NCBI GenBank assembly: GCA_034666705.1
Contig: JAXDLH010000265.1
Location: 1 to 11,210, forward strand
Reading direction: 5' to 3'
DNA length: 11,210 nucleotides
Source: JAXDLH01 sp034666705
Lineage (GTDB): Bacteria; Chloroflexota; UBA6077; SHYK01
Under the pieces are notes generated by a model. It was not told the DNA's origin. It saw only the letters and a list, made by a program, of their open reading frames with translations, and ran no database searches. This document shows, one piece after another, positions 6,214-11,210 of this stretch; within the stretch, counting starts at the first letter, position 1, and each line of letters opens with the position of its first letter. The position numbers and the translations under genes were made by a program.

Positions 6214-6939
6214 TCACACCCGACCGAGCGCCACCGCCGAGAGCCCACCGATATTCGCCAGCCACGGCAGCGGCGTCTCCAATGTAAGGGCTCGCTCGAA
6301 GGCACTGTTCACGAGCCTTGGAGGAACGGCAAGGTCGGTTGGGCTGGAGGGGAGAAATCGTTCGGACCAGCGCTTCGCCACCGCCAACGGAAACAGCACG
6401 ACGTTGCCGTAACCAGCGTGCAGTACGTCGAATCCGGCGAGCCGCATCCGGTTGGCCAACTGGCCGCTCGAATAACGCCGCACCGTGTGTACCGCGGCGT
6501 CATGAGCCCCCCAGAGCCAGTCAAACGCCGGGAGGCGCACGAGGGCAAGGCCACCGGGACGCAGCACCCGGCGGAACTCCCGAAGCGCGTTGAGATCGTC
6601 GGAGACGGCTCGATGACAGATCACGTCGAAGCTCGTCACCAGGTCGAACGACTGATCACCGAACGGCAGCTCTTCGATAGACCCACGAGCGAGCCGGTGC
6701 AGGCCGCGGCTGCCGGAGAACGTAAGCGCCTCGATCGAGAAATCAAGACCGGTGACGGTCCCCCACCGCTGGAGGTCCAGCGTGTTTCCACCCGTACCAC
6801 TGCCTGCGTCGAGAATGTCATACGTGCGGCCCGGCGCGAGGTAGCGTTCCAGGAGCGCCCGCGTGTTGCGGCGCATCCCTCGGTACCACCAGTGGGTCTG
6901 CTCCACGTCGAACATGATCTGATACTGCTCGAGGTCCAT
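6214..6939 (-). CDS. Class I SAM-dependent methyltransferase
   Basis: A 241-residue Rossmann-fold methyltransferase. The N-terminus MDLEQYQIMFDVEQTHWWYRGMRR is typical of methyltransferases found in polysaccharide and natural-product clusters (ME..HWW..GRR type). Motif I is DILDAGSGTGGNT (41-53), the acidic residue binding the SAM ribose is in TGLDFS (63-68), then ELPFGDQSFDLVTSFDV (90-106) and the post-motif EFRRVLRPGGLALVRLPAF (121-139). The second of two adjacent ATG codons is chosen, with GGGAG 6 nt upstream. It follows the aminotransferase by 31 nt and is the last gene of the sugar operon, so a sugar nucleotide (O-, N- or C-methylation) is a likely substrate; the acceptor cannot be deduced from sequence. 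C- and N-methyltransferase signatures such as a Cys-rich zinc motif are absent. Confidence 0.87.
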   Translation of the reverse strand: MDLEQYQIMFDVEQTHWWYRGMRRNTRALLERYLAPGRTYDILDAGSGTGGNTLDLQRWGTVTGLDFSIEALTFSGSRGLHRLARGSIEELPFGDQSFDLVTSFDVICHRAVSDDLNALREFRRVLRPGGLALVRLPAFDWLWGAHDAAVHTVRRYSSGQLANRMRLAGFDVLHAGYGNVVLFPLAVAKRWSERFLPSSPTDLAVPPRLVNSAFERALTLETPLPWLANIGGLSAVALGRV

Positions 6940-6970
6940 CATCGGCTCCCTGGTCGCGCTCTGGCTGCAC

Positions 6971-8089
6971 TCATATCCCACCCTCGAGCCCCGCCAGGAT
7001 TTCATGCAGCGCGGCACATACCGTGTCCTGGTCTCCCTCGGTGAGCGAAGGGAACATTGGCAGCGAGAAAATCTCGCGCATTGCCCCTTCGGTGTGCGGC
7101 AGATCGCCCTCGTGATGCCCCAGCCATGCGTAACCGCGCATCAGGTGAATCGGCCACGGGTAGCTGACGTTGACCACGATCTCCCGTTTGGCCAACTCCT
7201 GGATGATCCGGTCCCGCGCCGGATGGCGTGCGACGTAGAGATAGTATGCATGCCGGTTGCCGCGTGCCGTCGCGGGCAACGTGAGGGCGGTATCATCCAG
7301 CGCCCCATCATACCGAGCGGCGAGCGCTCGCCGCCGCGCGATGTATTCGTCGAGATGGTGCAGCTTCTTGGAAAGGATCGCTGCATGCAACTCGTCCAGC
7401 CGCGAGTTGTAGCCGTGCTCTTCGGCGTAGTACTCCGCCTCCATCCCGTATATCCGCAGTCGCCGCAACCGCGCGGCGAGCGCTGGATCATCCGTAACCA
7501 CCATACCCCCGTCGCCGTAGCCACCCAGGATCTTCGTCGGGTAGAACGAAAACGCAGCCAGGTCCGACATGGAGCCGGCTTTCATGTCGCGCCACATTGC
7601 ACCGTGACTCTGCGCACAATCCTCGAGGATCCGAACTCCGCGACGTGTCGCCACGTCGCGCACCACATCCATGGAGACGCATTGACCGTACAGGTGGACC
7701 GGCAGGATGCACTTTGTCCGCGGGGTAACGGCGTCCTCGAGCTTGTCCACGTCCATGAGATACGTCGCGGGATCGATATCCACGAATTTCGGCGTGGCGC
7801 CCGTCGAGACGATTGCCGACACCGTGGGCACGGCTGTATTTGCGACGGTGATTACCTCGTCGCCCTCGCCGACGCCCAGCGCCTTCAACCCGAGGAACAG
7901 TGCATCCGTGCCGCTGTTCACACCCACGCCACAGCCGACGCCGCAATAGGCCGCGAACTGCTCCTCGAAGTCCCGCACATGCTGGCCGAGGACGAGCCGC
8001 CCAGAGCGAAAGACGCTCTCGATCGCCTCGTCAATCTCCGGCCGCTCCCGCTCGAGCTCCGCACTGTAGGACCACACGGGAATCGTCAC
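6971..8089 (-). CDS. DegT/DnrJ/EryC1/StrS-family sugar aminotransferase
   Basis: A 372-residue PLP enzyme that transfers an amino group, normally from glutamate, to a keto sugar nucleotide. Signs are SGRLVLGQHVRDFEEQFA (29-46), GVNSGTDALFLGLKALGVGEGDEVI (56-80), ILPVHLYGQ (128-136), ILEDCAQSHGA (154-164, with Asp157 for the PLP ring nitrogen), and FSFYPTKILGGYGDGGMV (180-197), in which Lys186 should form the internal aldimine, followed by GYNSRLDELHAAIL. It is most like the 3-aminotransferases of the FdtB/QdtB/DesV type and sits in an operon with an FdtA-like isomerase, which favours C3 amination; a C4 enzyme is not excluded. It starts with GTG only 2 nt after the stop of the oxidoreductase gene, so translation is probably coupled. 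Confidence 0.9.
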   Translation of the reverse strand: MTIPVWSYSAELERERPEIDEAIESVFRSGRLVLGQHVRDFEEQFAAYCGVGCGVGVNSGTDALFLGLKALGVGEGDEVITVANTAVPTVSAIVSTGATPKFVDIDPATYLMDVDKLEDAVTPRTKCILPVHLYGQCVSMDVVRDVATRRGVRILEDCAQSHGAMWRDMKAGSMSDLAAFSFYPTKILGGYGDGGMVVTDDPALAARLRRLRIYGMEAEYYAEEHGYNSRLDELHAAILSKKLHHLDEYIARRRALAARYDGALDDTALTLPATARGNRHAYYLYVARHPARDRIIQELAKREIVVNVSYPWPIHLMRGYAWLGHHEGDLPHTEGAMREIFSLPMFPSLTEGDQDTVCAALHEILAGLEGGI

Positions 8090-8091
8090 AC

Positions 8092-9048
8092 CTACTGCGC
8101 CCCCGCGGCTTGCCGAAGCCGCTCCAGCGTTCGCGCGTCCGCGTGCAAGTCATGCGTGAGCGAGGACCACGAGCGCGATTCGATCGATGCGAAGACGTGG
8201 GCAAAGAACGCGGCAAATGCGTCACCGGCGGGGCCGGTCAGCCCCGTCACACCCTGCGACGTGGTCACGCGAAGCTCGTTCGCCACCCCGGGCACATTGG
8301 TGTAGAACCGATCCATCTCGACGCCGATCTGCGACCCCAGCACGTCCACGCGATTCCGGTACACGGTGTCGAACCCGAATTGGCCCACGACACTTCGACC
8401 GCCAGCATATGTGGCCAGCATAGAGAACGCCGTATCGACGCCATCTGGCCCGCCACAGGTCAATATCTGGCAGGCAACCTCGGCCGGCTCCTCCCCATAG
8501 AGCACACGGCCGGCTGCGGCAGCATAGGGCCCTACGTCCCAGAGCGCGCCGCCGCCAAGCGCCCGCTGGTAGCGAAAATCACCTTCATCCTTCGGCGGAA
8601 AGGAGAGTGCGGCGCTTATCCGTCGCGGACTATCGTGAGCCGCGGCGAATTGATCCTGCAGGAACTGCGTTTGCGGATGGTACTCGAACACGGTTGCCTC
8701 CGCGAGGCAGACGCCTTGCTGGTCGGCAAGCTCGAGCATCTGCTCAGATTCCCGGAGCCCGAGAAACGCCGGCTTGTCGACCACGACGTGCAGGCCTCGG
8801 CGCACCGCCTGCCCCGCCCAGCGGTGATGTTCGCTGTTCACGAGGCTCACGTATACGAGGTCAGCGCTCGTTTGCTCGAGCGCCTTCGCATAGTCGTCGT
8901 AGACGCGACCAGCTTGCCAGTCGATTGCCTGTCCGTTGGCGGCCTTGCGGGTCGCGACGTCGATCGCCGCGACGGTTCCGAGAGACTGAAGCGCGGGAAC
9001 CACCCGTCGCTGCGCGATGCTCGAAAGGCCGAGAATCAATACATGCAC
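8092..9048 (-). CDS. Gfo/Idh/MocA-family oxidoreductase, probable NDP-sugar 3-ketoreductase
   Basis: A 318-residue NAD(P)-dependent enzyme. The N-terminal Rossmann domain opens with VLILGLSSIAQRRVVPAL (3-20; the usual GxGxxA is GLSSIA), followed by ADLVYVSLVNSEHHRWAGQAVRRGLHVVVDKP (62-93), with the family E/DKP motif at 91-93 (Lys92). The C-terminal domain contains GGGALWDVGPYAA (166-178). The catalytic place of the usual DxGxH is D171-x-G-x-Y175; Tyr in this area is what I recall for ketoreductases of dideoxysugar routes such as KijD10. The preceding 2,3-dehydratase makes a 3,4-diketo product that such a reductase would reduce at C3. The start is GTG, 20 nt after the dehydratase stop, with a weak GGCGGG-like ribosome site. 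Family is sure, substrate is inferred. Confidence 0.86.
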   Translation of the reverse strand: MHVLILGLSSIAQRRVVPALQSLGTVAAIDVATRKAANGQAIDWQAGRVYDDYAKALEQTSADLVYVSLVNSEHHRWAGQAVRRGLHVVVDKPAFLGLRESEQMLELADQQGVCLAEATVFEYHPQTQFLQDQFAAAHDSPRRISAALSFPPKDEGDFRYQRALGGGALWDVGPYAAAAGRVLYGEEPAEVACQILTCGGPDGVDTAFSMLATYAGGRSVVGQFGFDTVYRNRVDVLGSQIGVEMDRFYTNVPGVANELRVTTSQGVTGLTGPAGDAFAAFFAHVFASIESRSWSSLTHDLHADARTLERLRQAAGAQ

Positions 9049-9068
9049 GGCACCCGCCAGATTGCCAC

Positions 9069-10496
9069 TCAGTCCACCAACTGGAGACAGGCAAGCAAGC
9101 TTCGGGCCTCGACGTTGACGAGCCCAAACCGCAGCAGCTCAGTCAACTGGCGAAGGGTCACCCACGTGTAGTTCTCCGGGAGCGGCAACCGTTCCGCCGC
9201 GGGCAGCTCGACAACCCGGTACTCGTTTTCGACATGGTAGAAGCGTCCGCCCTCTTCCGATTGAATGCAGCTATAGCGAAGCTGTCCGGGACCCGCATCA
9301 TCCATCAGCTCGAGAAACGGTGGTCGGCACGATGCATCGTGTGCCCCTTCCGCGCCGAGCGCACACTGGACCGTCGGCGCCACGGCCACCACATCCAGAT
9401 TTCCGGGCTCGATCTTGCCCTGCACGAGGAAGTGCAGCACGCCACCGATCCGCTGCACCGCGAATCCGATGAGACCTCGCTCGACGGGCGCAACGAGCGG
9501 CTGATCCCAGGACGCCACCTCACGGTTCACTCCCTCGACGTGTACTGCCATAACCTCGAAGTAGCGCCCCGCGTCGTGGACGATGCGGTCATCGCCGTGG
9601 GTCCAGCCCTGCAGGCTCTTCGTGGCGAGTCGCTCGACCCGGAGCTGATGCCGACATTTCAGGTCGGTGAGCCAGCCAAGGATTTGCTCGTCATTGTGGG
9701 CAGCTCCTCCCGACTCGGTCATCGATTCCAACAAGGCCGTGCCAAATGGGCTCACGGCGAGTGGATTCTTGCCGGAGTCTAAGAGCCGCGATGCCCCGCG
9801 AACCGCCAATGGGATGCAGGAGAGCACGGTCCTCGCGTCCATGCTCACAAGATTCGGCACGTTCAGCAACCGCTGAATTTGCCCGAGCGTCATCCACTGG
9901 TGCTCGTCCTCGACCGGAACGTCACCGGTGGCCTCCACGATGATATTGCGGTTGCGCTTGCGGAGAAACGTCGAGCCCTGCTCCGGTTGCAGCTGATCCA
10001 CCAGCACGGTCGCCTGACATCGATCCAGGAAATAGTCGACATACGGCGGACGGGCGCCCTGGTGAACCTGAGTGTAATTGCTCCGCGTGGCCTGCACTGT
10101 GGGCGTAAGCTGCACTCCGGCCACGTTTCCCGGCTCCACCTTCGCCTGCATGAGGAAGTGGAGGACGCCGTCGAACTCCTTGGCGATGATGCCCAGGATG
10201 CCGATCTCCGGCTGGTCGATGATGGGCTGGTCCCAGTCCGGCACCGGCCCCAGTGAGCTGTGCACGCGGACTCCATGAACCCGGAAGAATTTGCCGGAGC
10301 GGTGGACCAGATCCCCGCTATCCGCTTCGAAGGACCACTGTGTCAAGGCGGCAAAAGGCACACGCTCGACCCGGAGCTGATTGCGCTCGCCACGCTCCTG
10401 GAGCCAGGAGAATAGATCTTTCGTGCTCAGGAACCCCCCGTACCCAGCGAGCGCCGAGCGCAGGAACCGGTGCGCACGCGCGCTCACCTTCCCCAT
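9069..10496 (-). CDS. NDP-hexose 2,3-dehydratase family protein
   Basis: A 475-residue enzyme of the EvaA/TylCVI/SpnO family, which removes the C2 hydroxyl of dTDP-4-keto-6-deoxyglucose to start 2,6-dideoxysugar synthesis. It is an internal duplication, as known for the family: residues about 22-232 and 268-472 share N/HQLRVER (39-45 and 283-289), DWDQPIID/SWDQPLVA, GVLHFLMQAKVEPGN/GVLHFLVQGKIEPGN (110-124 and 352-366), PTVQ, and a closing W-M/V-TL...LL...V-ARS/T-LL/S-C block. Length is normal. The ATG at 10496 lies 2 nt after the stop of the isomerase gene; the frame continues upstream to 10685, but that part overlaps the isomerase coding region and does not resemble the family. Confidence 0.92.
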   Translation of the reverse strand: MGKVSARAHRFLRSALAGYGGFLSTKDLFSWLQERGERNQLRVERVPFAALTQWSFEADSGDLVHRSGKFFRVHGVRVHSSLGPVPDWDQPIIDQPEIGILGIIAKEFDGVLHFLMQAKVEPGNVAGVQLTPTVQATRSNYTQVHQGARPPYVDYFLDRCQATVLVDQLQPEQGSTFLRKRNRNIIVEATGDVPVEDEHQWMTLGQIQRLLNVPNLVSMDARTVLSCIPLAVRGASRLLDSGKNPLAVSPFGTALLESMTESGGAAHNDEQILGWLTDLKCRHQLRVERLATKSLQGWTHGDDRIVHDAGRYFEVMAVHVEGVNREVASWDQPLVAPVERGLIGFAVQRIGGVLHFLVQGKIEPGNLDVVAVAPTVQCALGAEGAHDASCRPPFLELMDDAGPGQLRYSCIQSEEGGRFYHVENEYRVVELPAAERLPLPENYTWVTLRQLTELLRFGLVNVEARSLLACLQLVD

Positions 10497-10498
10497 GG

Positions 10499-10918
10499 CT
10501 AGAGCGCGTCCGCAAGTCGGCGGTACTCGTCCCAGTCGCGGATCACATTCGACGGATTGTAGTGGGTGCTTGCGGCGGCGATGCAGACCGTCTCTGGTAT
10601 GAAATCGTAGAGGAACGTCCAGATCATCGCCGGCACGTAAAGGCCCAGCGTGGGGTCGTCGAGTCGGAACGTCTCGGTCGACCATGGATCTGAAAGGTCA
10701 ATAGTGAGATGGCCCGCCACGCATACGAGCACCTGCTCGGTGTCCCGATGGGCATGACGCCCCCGCTCGAACGGCTCTTGCACCCCCCACATGTAGAAGA
10801 TGCGTTTGATCTCGAATGGAATGTCGGCTCCACCTTCGACGGCCGTCAGCGCCCCGCGCGGATCTTTACTGGTTGAAAACGGGATCGTGCGGACCCCGCC
10901 AAGGAGCGCACGACCCAT
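10499..10918 (-). CDS. FdtA/QdtA-type sugar nucleotide 3,4-ketoisomerase (cupin)
   Basis: A 139-residue cupin of the WxcM-like/FdtA family, which turns dTDP-4-keto-6-deoxyglucose into the 3-keto isomer ahead of C3 amination. The family pattern is plain: DPRGALTAVEGGADIPFEIKRIFYMWGV (19-46), RGRHAHRDTEQVLVCVAGHL (52-71) with His55 and His57 in the place of the two active-site histidines, LYVPAMIWTFLYDF, and near the end NPSNVIRDWDEYRRL. The start at ATG 10918 gives the usual family length and begins just before the homologous part; the frame stays open to an ATG at 11002 whose AGGGGAG is too close (0-2 nt) to be a good site. No sequence feature here separates galacto (FdtA) from gluco (QdtA) products. 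It is the first complete gene of the operon. Confidence 0.88.
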   Translation of the reverse strand: MGRALLGGVRTIPFSTSKDPRGALTAVEGGADIPFEIKRIFYMWGVQEPFERGRHAHRDTEQVLVCVAGHLTIDLSDPWSTETFRLDDPTLGLYVPAMIWTFLYDFIPETVCIAAASTHYNPSNVIRDWDEYRRLADAL

Positions 10919-11055
10919 CACTGCGCGATCTCGGAATGGTCGCTGCTCTGGCCGCAACAGTGATCCGGGAGGAGAGGAATGGTGCCCGACCTCACGTGCC
11001 ATCTCCCCTGTAACCCGTATCCGGCATTGCAGTGTCGACCGTTACGTCGCGCAGG

Positions 11056-11084
11056 AAGGTACCACAGGCCCCCATAACCGTCAA
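11056..11084 (-). promoter_or_regulatory. Candidate sigma-70 promoter for the sugar operon
   Basis: On the - strand TTGACG (11084-11079, five of six) is followed after exactly 17 bp by TACCTT (11061-11056, three of six) carrying a TG one base upstream, i.e. an extended -10. It lies in the 219-nt space between the stop of the partial gene and the isomerase start, leaving a leader of about 130 nt to ATG 10918, or about 45 nt to the alternative ATG at 11002. The rest of that space holds only a weak 5-bp dyad near 11114-11132. Confidence 0.45.
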
Positions 11085-11137
11085 GGAACGGGTGCCGCGG
11101 TGACACCTTTGTGCCGAGGGTCGCAGGCTCGGGTTGG

Positions 11138-11209
11138 CTACGTGCCCGGCTGGGCCCCTTGCATATCGGCGATCTGCGCCTCGATCGAGGAAAGGCACTC
11201 GAAATCGTC
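11138..11209 (-). CDS. C-terminal end of an unidentified gene (5' part outside window)
   Basis: A - strand frame enters from the right edge and ends at TAG 11140-11138, giving 23 residues: DDFECLSSIEAQIADMQ then GAQPGT. The stretch reads as a natural protein end, an amphipathic helix followed by a Gly/Pro-rich tail, and no other frame here looks as good. It is too short to name. It would precede the sugar operon in the same direction and may belong to the same gene cluster. Confidence 0.4.
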   Translation of the reverse strand, partial: DDFECLSSIEAQIADMQGAQPGT

Positions 11210-11210
11210 G

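Noticed and set aside
6123..6305. N-terminal extension of the peroxiredoxin-like frame
   Set aside because: It overlaps the methyltransferase end by about 90 nt, is Arg/Trp-rich and unlike the family; AGGAG at 6131-6135 supports GTG 6122.
7004..9782. Three long + strand frames (7004-8305, 7900-9171, 8607-9782) opposite the sugar genes
   Set aside because: All are antisense to clearly identified enzymes, overlap each other, and are full of Arg/His/Pro without family motifs.
10497..10685. N-terminal extension of the 2,3-dehydratase frame
   Set aside because: It runs inside the isomerase coding region in another frame, is Arg/Pro-rich, and the family length is met by starting at ATG 10496.
10992..11198. 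68-codon - strand frame at the right edge
   Set aside because: It crosses the probable stop and promoter region and has random-looking composition; the neighbouring frame ending at 11138 reads better as a gene end.

Overview
The window is G+C-rich, densely coding DNA with frequent GTG starts, from a free-living bacterium. Two protein types, a membrane-anchored DUF4015 glycoside-hydrolase-like protein and a secreted double-psi beta-barrel protein, together with an archaeal-type class I aldolase, suggest a high-G+C Chloroflexota (Thermomicrobia-like) lineage. This placement is an inference from protein style only; there is no rRNA or other marker gene. I see no tRNA, rRNA, CRISPR array, insertion sequence or phage gene.

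Layout. Positions 1-3533 are read on the + strand: the C-terminal part of a UbiA-type prenyltransferase (1-615), a membrane-anchored DUF4015 glycoside-hydrolase-like protein (792-2435), a secreted double-psi beta-barrel protein that apparently starts at CTG (2537-3073), and a DUF2203 protein (3114-3533). Everything from 3613 to the right edge is on the - strand, so transcription converges at 3534-3612, where there is a weak hairpin and a perfect 15-bp tandem duplication.

On the - strand, in transcription order (right to left), a sugar-nucleotide cassette comes first: the last codons of an unidentified gene (11138-11209), an FdtA/QdtA-type cupin 3,4-ketoisomerase (10499-10918), an NDP-hexose 2,3-dehydratase (9069-10496), a Gfo/Idh/MocA oxidoreductase (8092-9048), a DegT/DnrJ/EryC1/StrS aminotransferase (6971-8089) and a SAM-dependent methyltransferase (6214-6939). 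Gaps are 2, 20, 2 and 31 nt, so the five complete genes look like one operon. Together they could convert dTDP-4-keto-6-deoxyglucose into a deoxygenated, aminated and possibly methylated sugar, as in antibiotic or surface-glycan pathways. No glycosyltransferase and no rmlA/rmlB is visible.

Next on the same strand is a small redox/sulfur-like group: a peroxiredoxin-fold protein that has lost its peroxidatic cysteine and carries an acidic tail (5394-6122), followed by two DsrE/F-like proteins (5039-5362 and 4597-5055) whose frames overlap by 17 nt. It appears to have its own promoter, with an 18-bp palindrome exactly filling the -35/-10 spacer. Last is a class I fructose-bisphosphate aldolase (3613-4548) with a perfect TATAAT -10 box and a strong Shine-Dalgarno.

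The points most worth following up are the co-occurrence of a 3,4-ketoisomerase and a 2,3-dehydratase (which compete for one substrate) in one operon, the cysteine-less peroxiredoxin linked to DsrE-like genes and its promoter dyad, and the CTG start.
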